From Tethya wilhelma (lineage: Eukaryota > Porifera > Demospongiae > Tethyida > Tethyidae), in NCBI GenBank assembly GCA_964030475.1, contig CAXIPT010000005.1, positions 3,903,709 through 3,967,708 on the forward strand: DNA of 64,000 bases, in the 5' to 3' direction. Below the pieces are notes generated by a model. It did no database searches and was not told where the DNA came from. It saw only the letters and a list, made by a program, of their open reading frames with translations. Shown here piece by piece: positions 23,277-35,009 of this stretch. The first letter of the stretch is position 1. Every line of letters begins with the position of its first letter. A program made the position numbers and the translations under genes.

Positions 23277-24529
23277 AGTGAAATACTAAAGACTCCTAAT
23301 GTATATTTAGATTATTTGATTATCATTTAAATTAGATGATTAATGCATAAGCCTGCATAGCTGTTCATACAAGTCAACATTAATTATGAATAAAATGTAT
23401 GAGAGTAAGTAATATTGTATAAATTTTGCCATTGTACCTAAAGTAACAAGCTGAAGAGAAACAAAATGATACTAACACAAGGCAAACACAAATGGTTTAC
23501 AAGATACAATAATGATAGTTCATGTAATTTGTTTAAGATAGCCCGAAAAACAGAGATTACAGTGAATAGTTTGGATGATAGTTTTGGATCAGCAATGTTC
23601 ACATAACTATAATAGTTCATTCACCATTCACATACATATTGTGATTGTTGAAGGCTAGACTCTCAGGTAACTTTCTAGAACTCCAATCCTCACTGTTAAT
23701 TTAAGACAAACAAAATTGCATGTAAATGCAGGTACACAATACCCCACCAGCAATACAATACTGTACTATGGCAGGCAGAAATTATGACAGTCTTTAAAGT
23801 TGATAGTTTAGTCAAGCTAAGAAGGTAGAAATAGAAATGTGTTATAGTATAGTGTGCATGGGCTATCCCGGTACTTTGTGCCCGTATTTTATTAACACAG
23901 ACCACTGAATCCCCATTATATCCATTATATTGTTGATTTGCATGGACAGTAATATTGATTTTACACAACCGGTAATATAAATTAATTTTGTTGCATCACC
24001 AACCAGAATCCCTCAAATTGAAGGTAGGGTGTTGCTGATGAGGATCAACAAGTAACCATATCCCCAGACAATACAGGATGCGAGAAAACAGGAAGAAAAT
24101 AAGTCTTCATATTATTATTTGTAACATAAACTAATTTTATACTCACCTAGCTATCTTTTCTTGCATACAAGTTAGCACCAAATAATTAATTGTGATGAAA
24201 TTTCTGGATAAAACAGAATCTGTACAATTTCTTCCTAATTATGAAGTGCTATCACAACAGAATTACCAAGAAATGTTGATTAGGCTTAATCAATATTTTG
24301 TATGACCACTAGAGCATATATCAGAATCAATAGTTAGTTCAGTCCCTCATTGCCACTGCTTCTTGTTACATCATACAGGGATGTCAATTGTAAGTCTTCG
24401 TTCCCACGGGCCGGCAAAATCCTACAAGAGGCATGGACCACCAGTATATATAGCTGATGAGAAATTTAAAATAGTATTCAACTTCAAAGTTAAAAATCTG
24501 ACTTCTATTGTATGCTGCCAATTTCTGCA
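23277..24529. other. B-C spacer; no gene seen
   Basis: About 1.25 kb of AT-rich DNA. The right part (about 23945-24529) is the upstream flank shared with the C' fragment at the left edge of the window. The ORFs here are short, lack coding character and match nothing recognisable. Confidence 0.6.
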
Positions 24530-27500
24530 ATGAAACAAGTCATTTTGCTATTGATACTTGTCTCTAGCTCATTAGCCTTGGCTGATAAGCACTACATCAA
24601 ACCAACTCAAAGCACCCCGTGTCCTGAAAAGGGTAACGTATCATGTATGACCCTTTCTCAGATTGCTATTCAATCAAGGAACTCTTTCTCTCCAAACACC
24701 ACTCTAATTCTCCTACCTGGAGAACACAACCTTCACGCGACACTTGAGATTCAAAACATAACCAATCTACTCATTCAAACCTACTCTACTGCTGAGAGGA
24801 CAACCATTAGTTGCACTCACTCAGAAGTGCTCTTCTTTGAGAGGATTGGCCACATTCATATCAGTGGACTGTCCCTGATAGACTGTGAAGGAAGCATCAC
24901 CTTGATCGAACAATTTTCAATGGAAAATTGTGATCTACTAAATCGCCGACACAACAGTACTGGGCTGATGTTCAGCCTAGTAGCTTCTATTATCATCACT
25001 GATATTAGGTTGACTACAATGGACAATGGGATCCAAATCAACAGCAGTAGTGCAACTATTGTTAACAGTTCTTTCAGCGGATCAAATGTCACGGAAAAAT
25101 GTAGCATATTGTACATAACCAATAGTGAGGCCATTTTGAAGGAAAGCACATTCTCAAACAACCTAGTAGTTGATGGTAGTATGGCACAAATAGATGGTAG
25201 CAGCACAGTAACAATGTTCGGGTTAAACTTTCAAAACAATAAGTGCTTAGAAAGTAAGGATCAAGGTTGTGCTGTTGATAGCACTCACAGTATACTGCAT
25301 TTTAGTAACAGTGTGTTCACCAACAATTCTGTACATGGAGAAAATTCACAAGGTGCCCCTTTGTCCAGTAACTATGGTGCTATTTATATCACTAACTGTA
25401 CATTTGTCAACAACAGTGGAGGTCTCTGTGGTGGTGCAGTCTGTGCTCAGTTTACCATTGTATCTATTGCCAATAGCATCTTTTCTAGCAACAAAGCAGA
25501 CCATGGTGGTGCTATCAGTATTGTTTCCACACTGTCAACTGTAATTGTAAACAACTGTACCTTTTTCGACAATACTGCACTCAATGGTGGAGGACTGTAC
25601 ATTACAGATAGCAATTTTGTACTGATTAACTCAACCTTCTTTCATTGTAGAGGTAGAGGTGGTGGAATGCTGTCGTATCGCAGCAACATTTCTATTGTAA
25701 ACACTACGTTTATTGAGAACAGAGCTCTATTGGATAGCTTTGGAATTGCAGATGCTGCTAAGGGGAATCTTATAAATGTTGGTGGTGCAATATATACGAT
25801 TTACTGCTTTGTTACCGTTCACAATAGTAGCTTCGTCAAAAATACAGCTGAAGCAGGAAGTGAAGTGTTGCTGGAGACTTTGGCTACTCTTAACCACTCC
25901 ACACAAATTCAAACTATGCCCTCAAAATTTACAGCATATGCTGGAGGAATTTATACACTCTTAGGATTCTTATTTATCAACAACTGTACATTTGTTGAAA
26001 ACAAAGCTTTGACAAAGTGTCAACATAATGTATCACAACTATGTACAAGTGGAGGTGGAGCAATCCTTGCAGTGAAAAGCTATGTCAATATTAAGAGCAG
26101 TCAAGTGTTGAGGAATACAGTTACTGTCAGTTGTAGAAATAATAACTCCAATCATTGTCAAACTAGCAGACAATATGTTCAGGGTGGTGCTTTACTTGTC
26201 ACAAAGAGTACACTTCTAATAAATGGTACAAAATTCATTCAAAATAAAGGAAACGTTACTTGCTGTTTCAATGGAGATAATTTTAAAGAAAGAGCTAAAG
26301 GAGGAGCTCTATTCTTTACTACAGGCAATAACGCGATTTATCATAGCACATTTCACGACAATACAGCAGAGGATGGAGGTGCCATTGCTACAAGTGATAG
26401 CTGGAATACAATTGACCATTCAAACTTCACTAACAACAAAGCAAGCAATACAGGTGGCGGAGTTTGGTACAAGTCTGTTGCTAGGAAAAACTATACCCTT
26501 GTAGTACAAAATTCAACATTTGTCAGTAACACAGCTCAAACTCTAGGAGGAGCCATTATTTTCACCTTAACAACATTCCTTAGCAATGGTTACCTTTATG
26601 TTGCAAATAACACTGGGCTATTCATAATTACAGCAGAAAACAGTGCAGTAAAATTCAATGGGAGTACAAAGTTCGTACACAACACAGGACTGCATTATCT
26701 GTAAGAGTCAGTAAGTGACATTTGGAGGGTCTACAGATATCCTGTATACTAACACTCAGCTACCTTAAAAACTCTGAAATAACAAAAAACATTATTGCAC
26801 CACTTGATTTTGCTCGAAGTGAGCTTGTTATGAGGGGCACAGTCAACATTATGCACAACAATGGAGTACATTCTCGGTGCAATTTACATCACAGAAGGCA
26901 CTATTGACATAAATGCAGCAGTACAAATCACTAATAACACTGCATCTCTCTATGGATGGTGGGATTTATGCATACAAAACAAATGACATTTAGAGGACGC
27001 TGTGTAATATCAGAAAATACAGCTGGCAATAGTGGAGGAGGCATCTATATAGTCTACAGGAACCATTTCAGTGCTTGCAGGCTCTCTTCTATTTCATAAG
27101 AACCATGCTACAATCAATGGAGGTGGAATATACCTAGAGTCAAACACCAACTTTACATAGTCAAAAGCATAGTAGAATGTAAAGTCCCCAACAAACTTGT
27201 GTGTTCAGATGAGATCTTATGCTCGTTGTGCAACTCTGACCCCTACAGCTGGACTAAGCTAGACTTCATTGAAAATTCCGCGAATTATGGAGGAGCACTT
27301 TTTGTCAGTGACTATAGCTATTCAGATATTTGTTCACCATTATACTCATCCCATACATCAGCACACTAGTGAGTGTTTCATTCAGACTATAGCAACAGTA
27401 TCTTACGCAAGACTGATATCTTTCCAGTCAATCTTCGTAATATAGATTTGAAAACAAACACTGCTATCATTGCTGGTAATCCATATATGGAGGTCTGCTT

Positions 27501-29705
27501 GGATAGATGTACTGTTAGTTCTTCATCTGAAATGTAACAAATATTTATTGGACAAAGGAACAGGTATATAAAAGACATAGAGGATATGACAGGATATCAA
27601 GACTTGCAAACATATCTAATTTAAAAGTCAATAATCTGCAACACGAACTAGGATCTCTTCCAGCAAGTGTATGCTTCTGTCATGATCATCAACCTGACTG
27701 TGACTATCAACCACCCATAGTGTATGCTAGGAAGGGGGAGCATTTCAGAGTGTCAGCTGCTGCCATTGACCAAGTCACGAACACTGCTCCCAATACTACC
27801 ATACACAGTGCAGTGTCTGAAAAAGGAGGACTTGGTGAAGGGCAAGCTTTACAACTGACTGGTGAAGGATGCACAGAGTTAGAATACAACATCTTCTCTC
27901 CTCATGATAGTGAACAAGTTGTGTTGTATGCCGAAGGACCTTGCAAAGACAGGGGAATATCAAAAGCAACGTTTAACATCACCTTTGTACCTTGTCCCAT
28001 TGGTTTTGAGGACACAGAGACAAAGTGTGAATGTGACTCGGCCATTTTCCCAAACTACACAACAAACTGTTCCATTGATAATGAAAAGGTATTGAGAAAA
28101 GACAATGCATGGATTGGCTATGACAATACATCAGAGTACACTGGATACTTACTGCACCATCACTGTCCCTTTGACTACTGTGTTGAGGCTAACTGGATAA
28201 ACCTGAATGCTCATAACGGTACTGATGACCAGTGTGATTTCAATCGCACTGGAAAGTTGTGTGGTTCTTGTAAAGAAGGCCTAAGTCTGTTATTGGGTAC
28301 TTCACGATGTAGTCAATGCTCTAATGGCTGGCTTGGCTTCCAGCTAGTATTTGCTGTGATTGGCATTGCTCTGGTTGGCTTTCTTCTAGTGTTCAACTTC
28401 ACAGTAGATGTTGGAACAATCAATGGGTTCATCCTTTATGCTAATATTGTTGCTACCAACAGTGCCATTTTCATTCCCTTCAAAACTCCAAATGTCTTGT
28501 CTGTTTTCATTGCATGGCTCAACTTGGACTTTGGATTTGAGATTTGTTTCTTTGATGGAATGGATGGCTATGCTAAAACCTGGCTTCAGTTTATATTTCC
28601 TCTCTACACGATACTACTTGTTGTCACAATCATTGTTGTGGTTGGACGCTCTCAACGTCTCACTGAGCTACTGAGGACCATCAACAAGAACCCAGTGGCA
28701 ACACTAGCCACCTTGATTCTACTCTCCTATACAAAGATTCTTCGTACAATTATCACTGCTCTGTCCTTTACCAGAGTGAAACATCAATATGGATCAGATG
28801 AGATGGTGTGGTTGATGGATGGCAATGTACACTATCTGAATGGAAAACACATTTACATCTTCACTGCAGCTCTTCTCTTCCTTATCATAGGTCTAGTGTA
28901 TACATCTGGTCTACTTCTTTGGCAGTGGATCATTAAGTTGGTACAAATCAATGGAAAGTTGTATGCTTTCATGGATGCCTATCAAAATCCATACAATCTC
29001 AACCACCGCTACTGGTCTGGACTGTTGCTGTTAGTGAGACTTGTACTGTACCTTGTGTCAGCTCTGAATGTCAGTGGTGATCCTAGTGTTAATATTCTCT
29101 CCATCATATGCACAGTGGGAGGCCTCCTGCTACTGAAGGAGGGCATCACTACCAACACATACAAACAATGGATGTCAAAGACTTCACACAAATCAAAGAA
29201 AACCTTTTCTAACATGAAGATTTACAAGAAATGGGCTCTCAATGCTCTAGAAACATCAATTCTCTTCAATATTCTCATATTTGCAGCAGCTACTCTCTAC
29301 GTGAAAGGAATTCACAGTCAACAGATTCTTGCTTACATTTCAGTCAGTATTGTATTCACAACATTCCTAGGTGTGTTGGTGTACCACACTTACATCTATG
29401 TGGTCTTAAAACTAGTGGATCAAGTGAGGAATAGTTTTGGACTCAATTTAAACCCTTACACACGAGTTTGCAGTACCAGGGAGAATGATCTCATCCATTT
29501 AGATGTACTAGTAGACAATTCAGAAGCAGAAGCATGTACTGAAATCAATGGAGTGCCCCTGGTCATTAACACTGATGATGAACATAACACTGAGACTGTA
29601 CAGTCACTGAGCAACGAGAGAGATGGTCAAGAGAACAATGAGGAGGAGCACAATGAGGGAGATGCTAGTGGAGGTGAAGGAGAGGTAGTGGTGGCTGATA
29701 GTTGA
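24530..29705 (+). pseudogene. Copy C: beta-helix membrane protein broken in the middle
   Basis: The first half is open from 24512 (family start ATG at 24530) to a stop at 26702-26704, and the second half from 27720 to 29705. Between them, about 26705-27720 still aligns with copy B (GGAGGCATCTATAT, GGAGCACTTT, CTTGGATAGATGT), but the frame is lost repeatedly through small indels, for example one extra base in the block that reads FGGLLDRC in B. The N-terminal 300 residues and the whole membrane half closely resemble B, while the central beta-helix region is far more divergent. As it stands no full-length product is possible without several corrections. A truncated 730-residue secreted ectodomain could still be made. 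A misassembled or erroneous stretch cannot be excluded. Confidence 0.75.
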
Positions 29706-30483
29706 AGTGAAACAATACTATAATAATATGATCTACGTAACTGTAATTGGCAAAATAATAATTAATTTGAATAATTATTTCTATCTTTTAATTTTTGATT
29801 GGAGTACCTGTGATTGCTTTTATTATTAACTTTTGTGCTGGGAAAAACAGCAATAATACAGTTACTGGATTAACCTGAGATCTAGAATTAAGACATGAAC
29901 ACTGAACTGCATGCCAACAATAGCCTGCAAACCTGACTGGCATGGAGTAATTAATATTTATAAGAATTTCATTAGCTACGCAAGATGCAGTAATGAATAA
30001 GCTTACCAGCTATAGATCAGAACACAAGCAACATATTCATTATTTGTATACCAACTGATTCAGCACAAAATAAATATTTACGCTGACCATCCAATATTCT
30101 TCTAGCAATAGTGGCACGATGCAGACACGTGCTAGGAAGAGTCCCCAACATCCACATGACCCGTTGTAATGTAATGTATATCATTAGATCTCTGAGGAAA
30201 AATTCCCTGATTTAATAATATATGCAACAGCCTATGAACAGCTAATACAACTTATCTTGAGTGACACTACCTTGAATTTTAGAAGGGAAAGCTATCTATC
30301 TATTCTTCATAACAACATACAAAGGTTAGAATTTACTGATCATTAGTAATTTCTTCAATAAAAATTTAATATTCAAGGGTCTTATAATTTTTTATATTGT
30401 AGGATTTTGCTTGTATGATATTCTTGTACTCCCAAGATTGATAAACCTCTCATACATTCACAATATATTTGTTGTAGAAAACA
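29706..30483. other. AT-rich intergenic; no gene seen
   Basis: This lies between copy C and the small Cys-rich gene. It has no ORF of coding character and no repeat that I could match elsewhere in the window. Confidence 0.5.
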
Positions 30484-31129
30484 ATGGCAAGCAAAAAGTA
30501 CATATACGAGGTAAGAGTGCATGACTAAACTGAAATAGTGGTGGTAGTGGTACTAAACTGAAATAAATAAGTATTGTATATAATATACATAGGCATACAT
30601 TATATCTAAACATGATAAAAGCAACTTAAGTATGATGGAAATAAGTACAGGGCCCAGTATTATTACAGCTGAACATCAATATAGGTAAACAGTGCCAACC
30701 GCCAAGATGATATCGAGCTGAACAATGTAAGGAACATCACTAAATGCTACTTGTCATTACAATAATACTAAACTTCATAACGATAATTAAAGGAAAAACA
30801 TATCATACGAAATGCCGGAAAAGGAGAGATTAATCTGCAGCACAACAATCTAAAAGAGAAGCAGAATGAAGTGGGGGGAAATAGAGACAGCAGTGATGAT
30901 TATGTAAGTATTATGTTGAACTGGACTGCATGATAATTATTTACACTAAAAATGAGGAAAAATGACCATTGTTCACTGTATATAGGATGAATGTGAAGGT
31001 TGTGGTGAAGAATGGTACATTTATGAGTGTGATGCATTCCAGTGCTATGATACACACATGCTGTGTGACAATTGCAGAAATCAAGATTACTGTCCAGTTG
31101 ATGGAGAACCACGTAGACCTGGACACTAA
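30484..31129 (+). CDS. Small Cys-rich (probably zinc-binding) protein, four exons, 107 residues
   Basis: I assembled this from four phase-0 exons: 30484-30510 (MASKKYIYE), 30685-30726, 30793-30903 and 30986-31129 (TAA at 31127-31129). All introns have GT-AG borders. The last exon encodes a compact Cys cluster, C-x2-C-x9-C-x4-C-x6-C-x2-C-x5-C, the spacing expected of a small zinc-binding module. The first 60 residues are hydrophilic with an acidic stretch (NRDSSDDY). No family is recognised. With no signal peptide or membrane segment it should be cytosolic or nuclear. The first two exons are very short, so the start could differ; the Cys-rich exon is the best supported part. Confidence 0.6.
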
Positions 31130-31444
31130 ACACTGGTGTTGTACTTTGTATAATAGTAGAGTAGTGGATGAAGTAGACTTGTGATGCCAGATGGCGTAGA
31201 TGCTTTTATTTTTACTTGTTATTCTGTATTGTAATACTAGACATAGCTTATAATTATTTCGTGTATAGCCAGAATAACAATAATTGGTATATTATTGGAT
31301 GAATTGATCTACATGATCAACTTTGCCCACAAAAAATATGAGGTCATGTGCATGCACAGAAAGATTATATTAATTCTTTAGTTACAGTTCGAGGGTCCTT
31401 TTAAATATGTCACAAAACTAAGCAATAAGTGCAGTACAACAAGT
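31130..31444. other. Convergent 3' spacer; no gene seen
   Basis: This 315-bp stretch lies between the stop of the plus-strand Cys-rich gene and the stop of the minus-strand channel gene. Nothing else was noted. Confidence 0.5.
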
Positions 31445-34400
31445 CTAGGAGCTATCTGGTGAATATTTATAGAGTGCACATTTGAATGAACACTTGGTAC
31501 CTCCACATGAGAAGTGCTCAATACTATGACATTGTGGTCGATTATCAAACTCACTTGGGGATACACGATTAGTTCTGCAACACATGCACAGCTTATTTGT
31601 GGGGTGTAAGTTTGGAGAGTGATTTTCTTGAGAATCTACATGTACTGGCTTCCAAAACCTACATGCAAAAATAATTATTATTAGTATTAATTTTAATAAG
31701 TGCATGACTGTCTTAATTGGTAAGTATGACAAGGGTTATTAATACCAATTAAAAGCTAGGGAAGGCATGGGAACAAGGCTATTATATATAACACTCAGAG
31801 ACTTGCATAGTGGTCTAGCTGCATGTTTATTTCTGCTAAAGAATTATAGTTTGTTTAACACCATTTTTATATGCTTCTTCAAGCTCTAGGTATCCCGGTC
31901 AGGCTTTGTTTTCATTATTGATGGCTTTGCGGACATCTGTAAGCTAGCCATGCATGGATCTGAAGCTATGGCTTAGGCCTATGGTATAAATTATGGCTCA
32001 TAATGATAGCTAAGTGTGCATGATGTTACTATAATAAGATGCCAGCTTATAAATCACTATAATTATTAGCATAGCACCACAGTGCCTTTAATATATGCAT
32101 GTAAAAGGCTTGGAAATGAGGCTATGATATAATTATACGTTATACAATCATCATTACTAAATTTTACATTGAAATTCAAGTAGAGTCACCTTGACTGTAA
32201 TGTGGGTTCAAAGAACCCCCTGAGCCGCTTCCCTTCGATTCGATCAGGAGTAAAGACAAGGAGGGTAGCACCAGAAGCAACATATTCCAGTGTAGATACT
32301 GTCTCAATCACTTGTGACACTGTTAGGGAAATCGAATTCAACAATATAAAGTGTGATTGTATGACATTGCGACTATGTGTGCATGCTTGAAAGTTTGGTA
32401 TAGATAACATTTGTAAATAATTGTCCATACACTATACATGTGTGTGTGCGTGCTTGTGTATTTAGAGAGACTCACCTAACGCACTCTTAAACTGGCTATC
32501 AATCCCATTTATTACAATGAAGTGTATCTTGAAATGTGTAGACTGTTTCTTCTTTTCCCACTCAAGGAATTTGTTCCGTATGAGACCTGTTAACTGCATT
32601 GAGAACATTGAGAATGAGGACTAAAATTACAACACCTCAAGTACGAGAGCTTTATTACTTTGTTTTGTTGTTCAAATGGAAGGGCCAATATATTCACAGG
32701 AGCTCTAATTGCAGTTATATTGGAATAGTGGTCTGACATCACAATTCTGCTTGAGTTTTGGTAATGGTCATCAAAATGAATTACTCCAACCTACGACGGT
32801 CATTAAAATTAATTTTAATGCAACCAATGTATGAGCATACGTAAAAGCATACCTTTTCAAAGTATCTGGCCATAATAAAGGCATAGTTGTGAGGTACAAA
32901 TGATAGATCTAGTACAGCTCGAGTGTTACAATCAGAGCTGTTGTCGTGAATTTCAGAAGACTTTGCTTGAATGTAATCATCAATAGGGTTAGGCTCTGTG
33001 GCAAATGGAAAACATAGTATCAAGAATCATGATCAGTTGCTGCATGATAATATTATCTTAGATGAAACCAAGTGCTTGAAATAACTATAGTTATTTATTA
33101 TACATTTTTAACAACTAAATATTTTTTTAGAATGCTTGATCATGATTTCAGTTATGGTATAGATGATTGCTTAAACTTTGGTATTATCCAATTATACTAC
33201 ATACGTCATTAACAAATACCTGAGTGACTTGTATCTCGGTTTAGTTTCAAATCCTCAGCTGCAGAAGTGTAAACAAGTTTTTTTTTACTACGATCAAAGA
33301 TTGAGTACAACATGCACTTACATATAGTATGATGTTTCCGCCGATACATATAAGTATGGAGCCGTTGATATGCTGCTTCTTGTAGTGTCCTCACATAATC
33401 AGAACTGCGGATGTCTCGAAGGAGTTTAGCATATCCAGTGTCAACTGAAAACAGCTTTAATAGCATAAAGTCCATGTCATTAGTTAGTGAAGAAAACTTT
33501 CGACGGTTTGCAACGAAGTAAGATGGATTAAGAGCAGAATAATAGGTAAACTCTGCCAGTTTAATATAATTGTATCGTCTAACTTGGAAATATCCATAGA
33601 CAAGTACCATACACAATCCTAGGATAACAATGAGGATTCCAATGACCAGTAGAATGACATTCACAATTTGAAGTAAACGTAAGAATCGAAATCTAGCGTA
33701 AGTACATTGAACTCGGCCGAATATCTGAGACTCTTCCATAGATAGAGGCGGACAGGTTATGTCAGGTGTAAAATCTTTAAACAAAGCAAATGTTATGGCA
33801 ACAATCACAATATATATCGCCAACTGGGCAAAGAGTTTGACGTAGTAAAAGATGAGCATTGTTCTTTTGTCTTCAAACTCATCCTCAAGTTTGCGAATGA
33901 TGGCTGAATTCTGTGGGACATACTCTCCAGTATTTCTGTCTCTCAGCCTCACCAAAGCACTGACGAGAGAGAAGTAAAAGTTAAAGTTGCTAGAGAAAAT
34001 TGATAGCCACACATAGTGAGGGACTAGCAGCACCACCCCTTGTACTAGGGTGAATAGAGGGTAGAATTCAGTGTAGGGGAGCTGTCTGGAACACCAGCTG
34101 TTAATGAATGCACTTTGGTCTCGGTCAAAATCTTGCGAGGTATCGTTCAAAAATGGAGCAAAACAGAGGACACCGAGACTGCTTCCAACCAAAAATTCCA
34201 CTGATATATCAATGAGTGCCAGAGCCAGAATAGCAGTGGCTATGTATGACAACCATTCATCCCAGAAGAAATCCCTCACTACCAACAATTTAGTTTCTGA
34301 AGCAGGTTTGTCATGTTCTTCAGCAGATTTGAGGTCCTGAGAGGCACTGTCTGGAAGCTGTTCTCGTACTGTGGTTTGGGTGGATTGGTTGCTTCGCTTT

Positions 34401-34576
34401 TCAACATTTGTGTTCTTTATTTTTGGCAATGGAGTGGAAGAAGATTTTTGTGCAAAGTCAAAAACAGAATCTATACCTATGGTTGCCATTCTTACATTTA
34501 ATGTTATACCATAGATAATATAATCTATGGTTATATCCTCCTCTCCTTCATCAACTGAACCTAGATATGAAGTCAT
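31445..34576 (-). CDS. Pannexin/LRRC8-like four-helix channel protein with an unfamiliar C-terminal region
   Basis: Exons 33220-34576, 32853-32995, 32659-32790, 32476-32593, 32190-32319 and 31445-31658 join in frame to give 697 residues. The first exon holds four membrane segments (about residues 110-130, 174-196, 245-266, 301-330). There are two Cys in each extracellular loop (138, 162; 275, 291), and a DFFWDEWLSYI stretch precedes helix 1, like the aromatic-rich lead-in of LRRC8 channels. The block after helix 4 (NDMDFMLLKLFSVDTGYAKLLRDI) resembles the LRRC8 linker that precedes the leucine-rich repeats. No leucine-rich repeats follow. Instead there are about 200 residues with alternating beta and alpha character and a last exon with seven Cys (CMCC, CGGTKC). 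A plasma-membrane large-pore or volume-regulated channel is plausible, not proven. Confidence 0.6.
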
Positions 34577-35009
34577 GCTTGCAGTGACAGCTGATCAAAA
34601 TCATTTAATAATGACTCTTAGAACGTACACAACTCATAGTGAGTCATGGCCTACAATCAAATTAACTCACTTCAGAAAAGTTACGGATCACCTCTAGCAG
34701 CTCAGTAGTAGACTTTAGGAAATTTCTTGTAAAAGAGCTTCAATGCACACCATATGCTTCCACCCACCAAAATGCAACACATGTCACAAAAAATGTAATT
34801 GTGGTAAGCTGGTGCCCAGTGAACCAGCCCCCAAATCTTGTTAATGCAATCAACACTAGCTGAACATGCAGCTACACAGCTCCACAATTTGGACAAATCT
34901 CACTGCACAATAATATTATTATAGAAGAGAAGACAACAAACACACACAAAAATTGCACAACAATTGTGAACATTTGGAAAATTGAGTCTCTGAAGCTATT
35001 GTAGATGAA
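34577..35009. other. Spacer between the channel gene start and the CUL3 stop
   Basis: No complete gene. An exon-like stretch on the minus strand (about 34680-34732, ending at a GTGAGT donor) could be a 5' untranslated or alternative first exon of the channel gene. It is not firmly supported. Confidence 0.4.

Noticed and set aside
34702..34896. 64-codon minus ORF with a hydrophobic stretch
   Set aside because: It lies in the spacer between the channel gene and CUL3, and another frame of the same DNA looks more like an exon. Not enough support for a protein.
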